This document shows, piece after piece, positions 45,139 through 55,567 of a DNA stretch of 64,000 nt. This stretch comes from Codonopsis lanceolata (Eukaryota > Streptophyta > Magnoliopsida > Asterales > Campanulaceae), in assembly GCA_013146195.2 (NCBI GenBank), contig CM028377.1, positions 160,158,302 through 160,222,301 on the forward strand, in the 5' to 3' direction. A program made the translations under genes and the position numbers. Position 1 is the stretch's first letter. Every line of letters starts with the position of its first letter. The notes beneath the pieces were generated by a model. The model was not told where the DNA came from and made no database searches. It worked only from the letters and a program-made list of their open reading frames with translations.

Positions 45139-45411
45139 GTGATCATGAACATAGAGACAAGAAGGTCGTCGAGAGTCCTCAATGAACTGAAAGAGGAAGT
45201 CGAGCCGTTTTACCTCAATCAGGCTGCAATTGCAAACAAGAAAATTGAAAAACTTATAGATGGAACAACAAAGAGGAATTTGATATGGTTTAGTTGTTTG
45301 AGACTATATTTATTGGTTCCTTTTGCTATATCACTCACCCAATTTATGTTTGAAATCGAGTCAGGATGGAGCAAAATGAATGCCAAGCAACACATTACCT
45401 ATGTTAAGTAG
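45139..45411 (+). other. Unrecognised 90-aa open frame in transposon context
   Basis: Open from ATG to stop: an acidic and basic N-terminal half (RRSSRVLNELKEEVEPF), then a hydrophobic stretch (LYLLVPFAISLTQFMF) that could be one membrane segment. I do not recognise a family. It lies between a copia LTR remnant and a CACTA terminus, so it may be transposon debris or chance. Confidence 0.2.
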
Positions 45412-45599
45412 ATCACATGGATTTTAGATGTATGTCTCATACCTTAACAACTATATATTCATCATTAACTTACATACACGCAAATTGGTTGGTATTACTA
45501 TATATTTTATATATCAGCACCAGATTTTCCTAACAAATCCTTCTTGTTCTAGTTGAAGTGTTAAATATTTTTAAAAAAATACCCAAATGCCTCGTACAT

Positions 45600-45635
45600 C
45601 TCCCTCTCTATCTCTCTCTATCTCTCTCTTTCTGA
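45600..45635. repeat. (TCTC/TATC)n microsatellite
   Basis: CTCCCTCTCTATCTCTCTCTATCTCTCTCT, simple pyrimidine repeat. Confidence 0.85.
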
Positions 45636-45929
45636 CTACATATAAGTATGTGTTCTAGTTGAGTAAAAATTCACTACAGTCAAGTCCAATTAAAAATTGT
45701 GATTACATCCTCATGTTGTGCCATACATATGAATATGGCGATGTGCATACATAACTACGTGATGTCCATATATACCAACATACAATTTCATGTATCTATA
45801 AGTATACACTTAAGCTAGAAAGTGTCCGACAAAATTACGAAATATACACCAATATATAAGCGAACATAAACAGAACAAGAAAACAACTAACCTTAATAAC
45901 TTAAGGGACTGTGCACATGTGTCTAATTT

Positions 45930-46277
45930 GGAAAATCTGAGAATCGTTCCTCTGTAATTCAGGAAAATCAACAATTTGCTAAAAACTAGGGCAAAAATCA
46001 GGGAAGGAGAAAGAGAGATAGAAAGCTAGAGGCTGAAAGAGAGATGCTTAGCAAAGGAATTCCCAAGCAACCATAACATGAAGATCGTAGGAAGAGAAAG
46101 GAGTTGTAGCAGCAATAATTGCAATAAGACAGATGGATACCTCGAATTAAAACTTATAGCACTATCCACATGAAATTGATTTAGGAATCGTAAAAATTGT
46201 TCCTCTGTAATTTGGAAAAATCAAATATTCCTTCAAAATTAGGGCACAAGTGTATAAGGTCAAGAACATATCAGGGA

Positions 46278-46312
<35 letters not shown>

Positions 46313-46400
46313 TTACCGAAGGAATTCTTGAGTAGCCATAGCTACAATTGCACTAAGAGCGAGACGAACTCATAGCAAAGAATGAGAGAGGGCGAGAGAG
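45930..46400. repeat. Diverged tandem duplication of about 250 bp with GA runs
   Basis: ATCGTTCCTCTGTAATTCAGG (45953 on) and AATTGTTCCTCTGTAATTTGG (46194 on) each lead through CAGGGAAGGAGA into a GAGA-rich run and GATGCTTA(G/C)C(A/G)AAGGAATTC. The second copy has a (GA)n expansion at 46282-46308. It lies inside the likely CACTA element. Confidence 0.65.
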
Positions 46401-46439
46401 AGAGAGTGAAGGTAAAACTAAAAATGTGAAAAATATTGT

Positions 46440-46734
46440 GCAAGGGACGGAGGGAAACAAACGCGGGAAACTAAAAATTGTGGGAGTGAAATTTTAGGGG
46501 TATAGATGATATATTGAAATTTTATCGTAATTGAAACTTTAGTTACTAACGTCAAAACATTTGGTACGGGTAAAAGATGAAGAGAATCATTATTTGGGAG
46601 GGGGAGTCAAAAAGGATTCCAATTACCAAGTATTTGGCACTGTTAATTCTACCTTTCTAAAAAGCAATATTTGAGAAGGTTTTTTTGGCCCTTTCAAATA
46701 TAGGTGGTCACAAATAGTGGTTTTTCTTGTTGTG
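46440..46734. mobile_element. CACTA (En/Spm) transposon terminus, one end only
   Basis: The segment ends GTTTTTCTTGTTGTG at 46734. Read inwards on the minus strand this is CACAACAAGAAAAACCACTA then TTTGTGACCACC, very close to the CACTACAAGAAAA tip and (T)GACCACC-type subterminal repeats of plant CACTA elements. The matching opposite tip is not present to the left up to the N gap, so the element is either truncated or spans the gap. How much of 43194-46440 belongs to it is unknown. Confidence 0.6.
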
Positions 46735-46899
46735 ATTTTGAAGAAAATACTATTTATTTGTTCTTTCGCAGCGAGCTATGTTCTTTTATTTAGATGACAA
46801 AGACTTATATAGGACGGTCCCACGGATCCGAAATCCGTAAGACTGAGCCTCATTTAGAAATTCGCGGGTTAATAACTAAACATGTTAATATAAATTACT

Positions 46900-46973
46900 A
46901 AAGTTGGTTGGATGAGTTGATGAAGGGCGAGCCTTAAAGGTTTGACCTGATTGCTGCTCCAAGGTTCAACTCC
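46900..46973 (+). other. tRNA-like A/B-box segment, MULE copy 2 left repeat
   Basis: AAAGTTGGTTGGATGAGTTG at the A-box position and CCAAGGTTCAACTCCCT, a perfect B-box consensus, about 60 bp later. Confidence 0.5.
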
Positions 46974-47220
46974 CTCCAACAATAAATTTTATTTTTAATG
47001 CTCATTTCCTCTATTTGCTCCGGTGCCCCTCCACTTTCAATGTTTGTTAGCTCCGTTAGCCATCTGTTAGCATCAATTGCAAATTTTATTTTTAATGCTC
47101 ATTTCCTCTATTTGCTCCGGTGCCCCTCCACTTTCAATGTTTGTTAGCTCCGTTAGCCATCCATTAGCATCAATTGTCTAGGGATACTCGACAGATCCTA
47201 ACGGACTTTGACTAAATGCT

Positions 47221-47470
47221 AAATGACACATTTAAAACCAAACGTGACACATTAAAAACACAAAAGGTGACACATTTTAATGTTAAAAGTGACACTATAA
47301 ATGAAAATTTATTATAATTTTTATTAAAATACAAAGTAACACTCTTAATACTAAAAAGTGACACTCTTAATACTAAAAAGTGACACTCTTCATACAAAAA
47401 GTGACACGTTTAATACTAAAGAGTGACACTCTTAATACTAAAAAGTGATACTCTTAATACTAAAAAGTGG
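47221..47470 (-). repeat. GTGTCACTTTT array in MULE copy 2
   Basis: On the plus strand AAAAGTGACACTCTTAATAC recurs with a 22-bp rhythm (47337-47470), preceded by AACGTGACAC and AAAGGTGACAC variants. Further copies occur at 47880-48190 and 48290-48480. Confidence 0.85.
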
Positions 47471-47686
47471 CACTCTTCCTTAAAGAATTTACCGGACCAA
47501 AATGAATCATCTCGTGTTTCAAGTTCATCTACTACATGCATTGATCCTGCTCGCTCTGTTACGAAGGGAATGAGAAAAAGAATTAAGGGAAATATTGAAA
47601 AGGGCAAGAAAAAGACTACTGATTTTTATGATTCCCATCAAGCCAAGGAATTGGGTTCCAAGACTTCTAATACTCGGTTATTTTAG
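47469..47686 (+). pseudogene. FAR1/MULE-transposase-like C-terminal remnant, copy 2
   Basis: Open reading through DPARSVTKGMRKRIKGNIEK, a Lys-rich stretch, and a stop at 47684-47686. It is the same fragment as in copy 1 at 16840-17045 with scattered substitutions, and no transposase DDE region precedes it. The basic cluster would fit a nuclear localisation or DNA-contact tail. The first part of this frame is translated repeat sequence. Confidence 0.4.
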
Positions 47687-48174
47687 ACATATTTTCAGTA
47701 AATTTTTTAAGTTTGAGTAAGAAACATATATTTTACCTTGAAAAAGTTATGATTTTGTGTTTTTAACGATTGACACTTGAGATTATATACATTTCTAAGA
47801 GTGAGAAGATATAATTCAGTAGTGTACAATTGGTAATTGTTGTTAAAATCACTAGTCAAAACACTTTAGTCCTAAAGGTAGCACACTTCAAGCCTAAAAG
47901 TGACACTCTTATTGATACAAATTGTATGATTATAAAAATGAGTTGTTTTACCAAAAGTGACACACCTAATGCCTAAAAGTGACACAATTAATACCTAAAA
48001 GTGACACACTAAACGTGACACTTATAAAAAAAATTAAAGATGAAAAGTGGTTTTTTTTGCCAAAAGTGATACACGTAAAACTTAAAAGTGACACATTTTA
48101 TGTTTAAAAGTGACACTATGATTTAAAGTAACTTAGTAAAACTTAATCAGACGTAAGACAACAATTATCCAAAA

Positions 48175-48550
48175 GTGACACACGACAAGCCTAAAAGTAA
48201 CACTGATTGATCGTAAATGTAAATAATGTCAAAATAACACATCTCTGGTAATAAAACTTAAAAACAGTCCTAAGAGGTTTCAAACTTTATCAAAGTGACA
48301 CACGCCAAGTCTAAAAGTAACACTCTGATTGATCGTAAATGTAAACAATGTCAAAATAACACATCTCTGGTAACAAAATAACACATCTCTAGTAATAAAA
48401 CTTAAAAACAGTCCTAAGAGGTTTCAAACCTTATCAAAGTGACACACGTCAAACCTAAAAGTAACACTCTGATTGATCGTAAATGTAAACAATGACAAAA
48501 TAACACATCTCTGGTAATAAAACTTAAAATAGTCGTAAAAGGTTTCAACC
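48175..48550. repeat. Tandem duplications of about 125 bp within MULE copy 2
   Basis: CTGATTGATCGTAAATGTAA, AATAACACATCTCTGGTAAT and CAGTCCTAAGAGGTTTCAAA each recur two or three times. Only one such unit is evident in copy 1, so expansion is specific to this copy. Confidence 0.8.
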
Positions 48551-48710
48551 CTTTGACCAGGCATGTTAATTCTAACAACTTATGAGATTTAATGTGAACC
48601 ATCTAACCATATTGGTTTTTATGACTTTTTATAACATATTATTAATTTATTATGACCCGCAAATTTATAATTCTCATTAAGAAGAATCAAAATCAAATTT
48701 ACATAGCAAA

Positions 48711-48778
48711 GGGGCTTTGAACCACCGACCTCTGGACAACCAAATCTTGAAGCAACACTTCCATCCATCTGGCTAAAC
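48711..48778 (-). other. tRNA-like A/B-box segment, MULE copy 2 right repeat
   Basis: On the minus strand TTTAGCCAGATGGATGGAAG followed by GAGGTCGGTGGTTCAAAGCC, again an A-box-like and a B-box-like word about 45-50 bp apart. Confidence 0.5.
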
Positions 48779-48903
48779 TTATTATTGCAATTTTTATTAA
48801 CATATTTAGTTATTAACCCGCGAATTCTTAAATAGAGTTTCGTCTCCGTCTTACAGATAAAGATCCATAAAACTGTCTTACAGGAGACCAACTCTATTTA
48901 GAT

Positions 48904-49277
48904 TATCTATGATTGAATTTTTGAAACACCCAACGTATCCGATCTTGTTTGGTCCCTCATTTCAAAATAAAGCATAAAAATAGATAACCATTTGAGAGAG
49001 AGACATAGTTTAATAATACTACTTTAGTGATAATAATACGTGAAAATCCATTTCCAGAAGAGTCAATAAACAATTAATAAACGTGCAATGAACTCCACCA
49101 TTGAAGTCTTCTTGTTCCCTCCCCAAGTGGTCCAAATCAAATCCCTCACACTGATTAAAATTAAAATCACCGGCACAAGAAACGCATTTTTAAAATTGAT
49201 TCAAACAAACAAATCACTGTAAAATATACAAAGAGGAAGTCAGAAGAGGGCATCGAACAAATGGAGTATATGGATAA
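48904..49277. other. No recognisable feature
   Basis: AT-rich flank of the MULE; no ORF, terminal repeat or array that I can support. Confidence 0.5.
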
Positions 49278-49902
49278 GAGCATGGACAACAAAGCTCCCT
49301 ATTTGGGGAGCTTAAGCTCTATTTTTTTTATATTTTATTATAAAAATATCATTAAGCTCCTAACTTAAGCTTTTCAATAAAAATATTCTTTCAACAATGC
49401 ACAAACTCCAACGCTTTTACATATCTCATCATCTTTATCTTTAATAATTTATTATTTTTACAAGAAAATTGCTAAAAATTTGAAAAATTCATAGAAATTT
49501 TTTTTGATATCCAAATTAAACAAACAAAGTCTCTATTTGTAGGCAAAAATGTTTACTTTAATACAGGAAAAAAATATATTAAAAAATATATATTTTATGG
49601 TTGAAAATTGACAAAAAAAAGAAAAATAGAAAAACAAAATGATGATGTGGAAAGTGAAAAGAGAAAGTGGCTGGAAGAGGGAGATGTTGGTAGGTTGTTG
49701 TCGGCCAAACCGTGCGTTTTGATGCATTTTAGTACAAGACGATGTCGTTTTTAGGCTTTTTTTTTTGTGTTAAGCTTGGGAGCTTCTTTTGCTCCCAATT
49801 TAACTTTTTGCTTTGTTAAGCATTTTTTAGAATCTTTGTTGTTTCAAAAAAATCTCAAATAATCCCTTAAGCACCCCTTAAGCTTCATTGTTGTTTATGG
49901 TC
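49278..49902. mobile_element. Harbinger-like MITE (625 bp)
   Basis: The left end GAGCATGGACAACAAAGCT mirrors the right end AGCTTCATTGTTGTTTATGGTC, flanked by TAA (49275-49277, 49903-49905). A 3-bp TAA duplication fits PIF/Harbinger. Subterminal words GGGGAGCTTAAGCTC and GCTTGGGAGCTTC recur. Noncoding. Confidence 0.65.
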
Positions 49903-50053
49903 TAAGACTTAGGAAATACAATATTACTGATATTTATGTAAGACAGATTATATTGATTCAATCTATCGTGTATTGGTAGATTGAATTATGAGAGTGATGT
50001 TTCATTCAAACGAATTAAGCTCACGATATTTTCTTCGTTGATCACAGGTTTTA

Positions 50054-50489
50054 CATGTATAATGGTGATACCCAAATCAAAACAAAAATCAAACACATTC
50101 CATTAAAAATAAATTAAATTCATTAGATACTTATTTGATTCAAAATAAAAAAATCTTCCCAATACTGGCACAAAACTCAACACATTTACATACCTCACGA
50201 TATCTATCTCCATTAATAATGTATACTTTAATTCAAAGGAAATTTTTTTTAAAAAAAGTAGTTTTGTTGGCTAAAAATTAGTCATGAAAGTCAATGGATG
50301 GAGAAAAATAAAATAATAACCAATATCAATTTGACAAATGGAAATGGGGAATGGGGGAAGGAGGCTCATGATTGGAGTTGGAGCCATTTGGTATCTTCTC
50401 AACCGTTGATTTATGCAAGATTTTTTTAAAATTACTATTAGGACCCAAGATTTGGGTTAGATTTCAATTAGAACCCCATTGGCTTGCTC
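50054..50489. mobile_element. Possible Harbinger-like MITE (436 bp)
   Basis: The right end CCATTGGCTTGCTC and left end CATGTATAATGG are only weakly inverted, with TTA at 50051-50053 and 50490-50492. The interior resembles the preceding MITE (CAAACTCAACACATTTACATA; compare its CACAAACTCCAACGCTTTTACATA). Boundaries are uncertain. Confidence 0.4.
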
Positions 50490-50559
50490 TTACAACATAT
50501 ACATTCAAAAACTAATGTGTTAATAGAGATTTTTTTTCAAAAAGAATGCCCCCTAAAAG

Positions 50560-50700
50560 AAAGGTGGGCTATCTACACCCAAAAACTTCCTCTCTACACC
50601 CAACTTTTGTGATGTACAATACAATACAAGGTACTACTCAATGCAGAAAAAGAGGGGGTATAAAGTGAGTTTTGGGTGTGTGTGGTTAACCTCCAACCCA
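50560..50700. repeat. Small fold-back repeat (CTACACCCAAAA...TTTTGGGTGTG)
   Basis: CTACACCCAAAAACTTCC and GAGTTTTGGGTGTGTGTGG face each other about 110 bp apart. A similar small fold-back (CACACCCCAAAATCTACTTT ... GTGGATTTTGTGTTG) occurs in each segmental unit (about 29372, 34606, 55900, 60400). Type unknown. Confidence 0.4.
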
Positions 50701-50862
50701 AAAGAAACAATTAAAAAGACGGTAGCATGATTTCTATTTATAGAAAGAGATATGTACAATACATGTATAAGCAAATCAAGAAAGGAAACATAAAAAGTGA
50801 TGATATTGATCTACAAGTATTCTGCAACAACAACCATAGAAATTGAGGATTGTTAGTCAAGC

Positions 50863-51105
50863 TCAAGCCGAAAAGAGACCATTAATGGCTGCAAGACCAA
50901 TCTGGGATTTGGGATCTGGGACCCACTTGATCATCTCCATCAAATTTCCTTGCCCATATCTCTCTTTTATCCAATTAAACCCATCAATCCTCTTTGCCAA
51001 CAACACAGCAACACTTGAGAACAATTCAATTTCTTCCCCATCTTTTCTTGAGTTCTTCACCCTCCTTTCATACTCCTCTGCTACTAACATTGCTATATCT
51101 GCCAT
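50863..51105 (-). CDS. Small conserved plant protein, unknown function (80 aa)
   Basis: The only gene here that looks alive. I chose the ATG at 51105, giving MADIAMLVAEEYERR at the N-terminus; the longer upstream frame only translates a GA/GT microsatellite in the 5' leader. The protein is 80 aa, single exon, with no signal peptide. Charged helical start, a middle segment (LFSSVAVLLAKRIDGF), then PDPKSQIGLAAINGLFSA up to the stop. The MADIAMLVAEEYE start and SQIG...LFSA end recall a short uncharacterised family of plant proteins, but I cannot name it. Codon use is normal, there are no internal stops, and a TATA box lies about 120 bp upstream of the ATG. Leader CT-rich on the plus strand, as in many plant 5' UTRs. 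It sits among transposons inside the palindrome loop. Function unknown. Confidence 0.82.
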   Translation of the reverse strand: MADIAMLVAEEYERRVKNSRKDGEEIELFSSVAVLLAKRIDGFNWIKERYGQGNLMEMIKWVPDPKSQIGLAAINGLFSA

Positions 51106-51147
51106 CTCTCTCTCTCTCTCTTTCCTCTCTCTCTCACACACACACAC
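51106..51147. repeat. (TC)n(AC)n microsatellite in the 5' leader
   Basis: TCTCTCTCTCTCTC, TTTCC, TCTCTCTCTC and CACACACACACA immediately upstream of the ATG of the small gene. Confidence 0.9.
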
Positions 51148-51222
51148 AACTGAGTCTCTCAGGTTTTTTCTGTTCTTTGATCTAAAGAAAAGCTTGATGA
51201 GAAAGACTTGCAGTTATGAAAT

Positions 51223-51232
51223 TATATATATA
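51223..51232 (-). promoter_or_regulatory. TATA box of the small gene
   Basis: On the minus strand TTATATATATAAT, about 120 bp before the chosen ATG, leaving a leader of roughly 85-90 bp if transcription starts about 30 bp downstream. The GA/GT-rich leader (51106-51147) is a common feature of plant promoters. Confidence 0.55.
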
Positions 51233-51441
51233 AGGGGAAGATTGATTAAAGAAATGAGGGTTGGGTAACATGGAAATGGATAAGGTTGCCAGGTGATAAA
51301 TCAAAGTAGCTGTTAGTATTATTTAAAGTTTTAAATGGTGGGTGGTTTTGTTTTTGAGGTTTGCAGAGACTGGGTTCTAGGGAATATACCACATCGTTTT
51401 TTTCAAGATCCGGTAATAGAACAAGTTACATAAACAGTAGA

Positions 51442-52632
51442 TCTATATATATATAAAAGCTAGGTAGTCTAAAAGAGGTAAGATTTCGCCAAAATCTACT
51501 TGCTAAAAATGAAAAGTTATCTTTGAGTATTATTATATAGTAGTTAGCATGCATTGAAAACAAAAATCTGATTAATTGATTACACAACTCTCAAGATGTA
51601 TTGAAAATGTGTAAATATCTACATGTGGTAGAAAATATCAAGTTTCTATGTAGTAGTATTTAATAGGAGTAGTCACACATTAAAAATATGTAAATACAAA
51701 TTTATTTTGGTGCATACTTAATTTACTGATTAATTAAAATGAGCAAATAATATTATAATAAGAACAAATGTGCTATAAAAATTATGTTCATTGAATACAT
51801 GTGATTACAAAATAAAATATAACTACAATTAATTATAAAAAAAGTTTGCTATGTAAATCTTCATATATGATTTGTTTGTATTTGAAACTTTTCTATCTCT
51901 TTCGTCGTATCCGAAATTATAATATCAAAACAAAATTTATTTTTGCAAATAACCACAATTAATTATAACTTATTGGTAAACCATTTGAATGTATATGATT
52001 AAATCATAGTGGTAGATAACAACCACACGTTATAAATATTTAATAAATCTATATGTTATATAGAGAATAGTATACATATGAATTACTATTTATACTACTT
52101 AAGATCCTAAATTTTAATAACAAAAAATATCAATTATTAAACTCTAGAAAATTATAAACGAGAAAATGACTTAAACAATTATAAAAATAATGAATTAAAT
52201 GATATCAATTATACGCTGACGATTGGGTGGGTTGGGTCGAAACGGATCGTGTCCTATTATAATCCAAGATAAAAGCAGATTCGAGAATGAGTAAGGTCGA
52301 CCGAGTTTTTAAACCATATTTTCCAAGAAACCTACACTTACACAGTAAAAATATGGGTAATAGGCGACCCGCTATTTTTTGGGTTGAAATGGATAACTTT
52401 GTTTATTTGGAAAAAAATGGGTCGGGTTAAGCCAAGCAACTTTCAAGCCGGGCTGGGTGGGTTAACGGGTTATAGATTTTAATTATCAGACAAATTATAC
52501 CGATATAATTTGTTTCTTTCATCATGTTTTTTCTTTATTTCTAAATTTTGTTTATAATCTTCATTTTATTTGAGTATAATTTAATTAAAATAGATATATG
52601 CACGTGCGTTTAACGCACGGGTGTAAAACTAG
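51442..52632 (+). mobile_element. Helitron C (non-autonomous, 1191 bp)
   Basis: It starts TCTATATATATATAAAAGCT after A and ends with hairpin CGTGCG-TTTAA-CGCACG then GGTGTAAAACTAG, followed by T. No target duplication. The 5' part (GGTAGTCTAAAAGAGGTAAG, TTTCGCCAAAATCT) resembles Helitron D. A stretch at 52225-52470 is rich in GGGTTGGGTCG and GGGTCGGGTTAAG words, like the subterminal repeats of the TAG...CTA elements, possibly a captured or inserted fragment without clear ends. No Rep/helicase. Confidence 0.85.
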
Positions 52633-52692
52633 TTTTAATAAATTACTCTAAAGTATCTGACGTTTTCAAGAGTTATATTGTTTTAAAATAAA

Positions 52693-54130
52693 GGATTAAA
52701 TAATTATTTGGTTCCTGAACTATGTCAATACTATGCGTTTGGTCCTTATATTTTTTTTGAAATATGTTTGGTCCTTAAAGTAGATTTTTAGTAAAAGATT
52801 AGTCACTGATGGGGTTACCGTCAGTTTTGTCATTATGTTTTTTTTGAAAACCCAAATTTACCCTTACACTTAGCGGGAGGTATACTTTTTTTAATTTTTG
52901 GGTTTGGTAAAGATTTGAAGCAGAGTTCCCTGATTATCTCTATCCACCAAAATCCCCAATTCCTCACACTCCTTAATTTGTTCATCACTCAATACATCCC
53001 CAGCTCTCTTCTTCAAATTCTAATAATAAGTAGGCGGCGTGGACGGCATAAACTCAAATCCCCCAACCCCACTCCGTTTCCTCATCTCCCTCAACGTCTT
53101 GAATATGTCTTCACTAGCCAAAGCCAAATGTTGCACCTCTGAACCCTCGTTGTGCTCCAGATACGTCTGAATTTGACTTTTCTGCTTAGTCCCCCAACGT
53201 CTTCGACTGTGAATTCGGTAAATTCATGGAAGCCGATGAAAGATTTTAGGTATTCCACAGCGGGGGCTAGGTGCGTTTCCGACGGCGTGGTCGGCGGATC
53301 TGAAGTCAAGGTCTGAGTACGGCGATGTCTTGTCTACGGGCTCGAATTTCGGGAGGAACGTGTGGTTTGGAGATTGTTGTTTGTAGTTGACGTAGCGCAA
53401 AACGACGTTGCCGTAGAGTTGAACTTCTGGCTTCTGCTAAAACTGCGGAATTGTCGAGGTGGATGACCGGGGACGAGGGTTTAGTTCCATGAGTGACGCT
53501 GGTAGCAAATGCAAGCTCGACGTCATCGACTTCGATGGCGACTGATCGGATAGCGAGCCCATGTGAAGAGGTGAAGGTGCGGTGAACGGGGTGGGAGAAG
53601 GTTGGAATAGATGAGGTAGTGGTGGCGTTTGAGGTAGCGGCGGAGATGGAGGGAGAGTAAGGAGCAGTGAAGAGGAACTGGAGCTGGCCGGAGCGGAGGA
53701 GGTAAGAAGCGTGGTTCATGTTTCATGTGGAGAGGTTGGACTTGGCGACAATTGGGGTTGATGCGAACGAAGTTTTTGAAGACGACTAATTTGAAGCTCG
53801 CTGGTGAGCCAATGTTAGCTTGTGTTGGGTTGTTGTTTTCATCACCGGCCTGAGGTTGGTTACCCATTGTTAGAGTAGCGTCGTTGTGTGTTGATGTCGT
53901 GTGGGAGTCAGTGAGTTTGCTGGTGGATAATGAACTGTCGTGGTGTCCTGCTAAAAGTAAGGGTAAATTTGGGTTTTCAAAAAAACATAACGGCAAAAGT
54001 GACGGTAACCCCATCAGGGGGTAATCTCTTACTAAAAACATACTTTAAGGACCAAACACATTTCAAAAAAAGTACAGGGACCAAACACATAGTATTGGTA
54101 TAGTTTAAGGACCAAATAATTATTTAATCC
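52693..54130. mobile_element. Pack-MULE carrying an HPPD gene fragment (1438 bp)
   Basis: Long inverted repeats of about 175-185 bp (52693-52876 and 53957-54130) start GGATTAAATAATTATTTGG and include TTTGGTCCTTA and GATGGGGTTACCGTCA-type blocks. Perfect 9-bp duplications TAAAATAAA flank it (52684-52692, 54131-54139), the Mutator signature. Between the repeats lies a GC-richer coding segment from a host gene and no transposase, which defines a Pack-MULE. It is inserted in segmental unit 4. Confidence 0.93.
52903..53867 (-). pseudogene. Captured 4-hydroxyphenylpyruvate dioxygenase (HPPD) pseudogene
   Basis: HPPD converts 4-hydroxyphenylpyruvate to homogentisate in tyrosine breakdown and in plastoquinone/tocopherol synthesis. 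The minus strand from ATG at 53867 reads MGNQPQAGDENNNPTQ, SFKLVVFKNFVRINPN, HASYLLRSGQLQFLFTAPYS, SSHGLAIRSVAIEVDDVELA, ADHAVGN, VEYLKSFIGFHEFTEFT, VQHLALASEDIFKTLREM and KECEELGILVDRD, then stops being HPPD after LLQIFTKP. All are recognisable HPPD blocks in order. Damage: about 30-40 residues missing between FVRINPN and the KSNLST block, a TGA there, a frameshift near 53450 and another just after ADHAVGN (about 53265), and a stop at PTYY. Two iron-binding His (in DHAVGN and VQHLAL) remain; the third ligand, a Glu in the missing last part, is absent, so it cannot be active. Confidence 0.92.
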
Positions 54131-54200
54131 TAAAATAAATGATATTTTGTAATTTTTAAGAATTTTTTTTAAATTCTACTCATATTTATTGACTTCGCAA

Positions 54201-54422
54201 TAGGGGTGTAAATCGGAACCACGGAACCAAACCAAACCAGTCGGTTTGGTTCGGTTTCGGTTTCAAGAATTGAAAACCACACGGTTTGGTTCGGTTCACG
54301 GTTTTTGGTATCGAACCAAACCAAACCGAACCAAACCAAACCACCCTATATATTTTTACTTATTTATTATATAATATATATTATATTACATTTATTAACG
54401 ATTTTGAACCTTTAATTTATTC

Positions 54423-54495
<73 letters not shown>

Positions 54496-54832
54496 GGATA
54501 CTAAACCAAACAAAATCTTGATTATTTGAGAAATATTATTTCTTCCATTATTTGTGTTTATTTTAAAATTTCTATTGTTTTATTTATAATAATTTGTTGT
54601 TAGTAGATTATTTCCTAATTTTGATGTTAATTCCAAATTAAAATATTATTTTTATTGTTATTTTTAATGTTGGTTAATTTCATTAAAAATAATTTATGTA
54701 AACCACAAAACCGAACCAAACCAAACCAAACCGAGTGGTTCGGTTCGATTTGAGATTTTTTGAACCACTAGGAGGCAGTTCGGTTTGTGGTTTTGACATA
54801 AACCAAACCAAACCGAACCACTTACACCCCTA
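54201..54832. mobile_element. TAG...CTA hAT-like element with GGTTTGGTTCGG subterminal repeats (632 bp)
   Basis: The ends TAGGGGTGTAAATCGG and CCACTTACACCCCTA, with 8-bp flanks CTTCGCAA and CTTCGTAA (7 of 8 match). Both subterminal regions are arrays of AACCAAACCAAACCG and GGTTTGGTTCGGTT. The centre holds a (TA)n run (54430-54492). No ORF. Confidence 0.88.
54426..54493. repeat. (TA)n microsatellite
   Basis: About 65 bp of uninterrupted TA inside the preceding element. Confidence 0.95.
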
Positions 54833-55062
54833 CTTCGTAAATCGTAGCTCATGTTTGACTCTTTTGACAAAAATATCAAAACACCTCATTAATATTTAGA
54901 TATGACAGTTTAGTTTTTATAATATGTTTCTTTGGTTTGTGTTAAAAACTCCAAAACGTCATATATTTTAGAACTAAAGTATTTTTATACAAAGAATTGA
55001 ATTTTCATTTATCCATGGGATTGAATTTTTTTTAAAATGAACGACACCAAAATTTAAATATA

Positions 55063-55315
55063 CTCCCTTCGTCCCTACAATATCGTCATAGTTGACCTAG
55101 CGTACGGATTAAAAAAAATTTAACTTGATTATTTATATTGGTTTAAGGTGTAGTTTTCTTTAAAACTTATGTGTATATGATCTATAATTAAAATATGGTG
55201 AAAAAGTAAGGGAAAAGTGGTAAAAATGATATTCTAAAAAGATAAGTTTTAAATTAAAAAATTATTTTGGAACAGATAAAAAAGGAAAGGAAGACGATAA
55301 TTTAAGAACGGAGGA
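55063..55315. mobile_element. Stowaway-like MITE (unit 4, 253 bp)
   Basis: TA, CTCCCTTCGTCCCTACAATA ... TTTAAGAACGGAGGA, TA. It sits between TTTAAATA and TTAAGATA, a site uninterrupted in units 2, 1 and 5. Confidence 0.85.
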
Positions 55316-55567
55316 ATATTAAGATAAAAACGTGATTGATACGTGCCACGCTTAGAACCACTTCTATAAATACATATTATACATTGTGAATTGATGAAAA
55401 TTTTACTTTTATACAAAAAAAAATATATATATATATAATGTAGAGTACAAGTTATCGCAATCACTAATAAAATATGGGCATATTAAACATATATATAATT
55501 CAAATAGTTAGAAGTCACTTTGCAAATACTAACATGCGTAAATTACAAATAATGCCACTCAGCTATG

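Larger units (their letters stand above)
46796..48894. mobile_element. Mutator-like element (MULE), copy 2, inverted, 2099 bp
   Basis: Perfect 9-bp duplications TATTTAGAT lie at 46787-46795 and 48895-48903. The left tip GACAAAGACTTATATAGGAC matches the right tip of copy 1 (read inwards), and the right tip (inwards) GAGTTGGTCTCCTGTAAGAC matches the left tip of copy 1, so the two copies are in opposite orientation. It shares the GTGTCACTTTT arrays, the FAR1-like remnant and the tRNA-like segments. A roughly 125-bp unit (about 48175-48550) is present about three times. Confidence 0.93.

Noticed and set aside
52225..52470. A seventh TAG...CTA element with GGGTTGGGTCG repeats inside Helitron C
   Set aside because: The repeated words fit the pattern, but no TAG/CTA tips or 8-bp duplications could be found.
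53523..54041. 172-aa minus-strand frame starting upstream of the HPPD start
   Set aside because: The upstream part is translated inverted repeat of the Pack-MULE, and the distal part leaves the HPPD frame; only the segment from 53867 has HPPD similarity.
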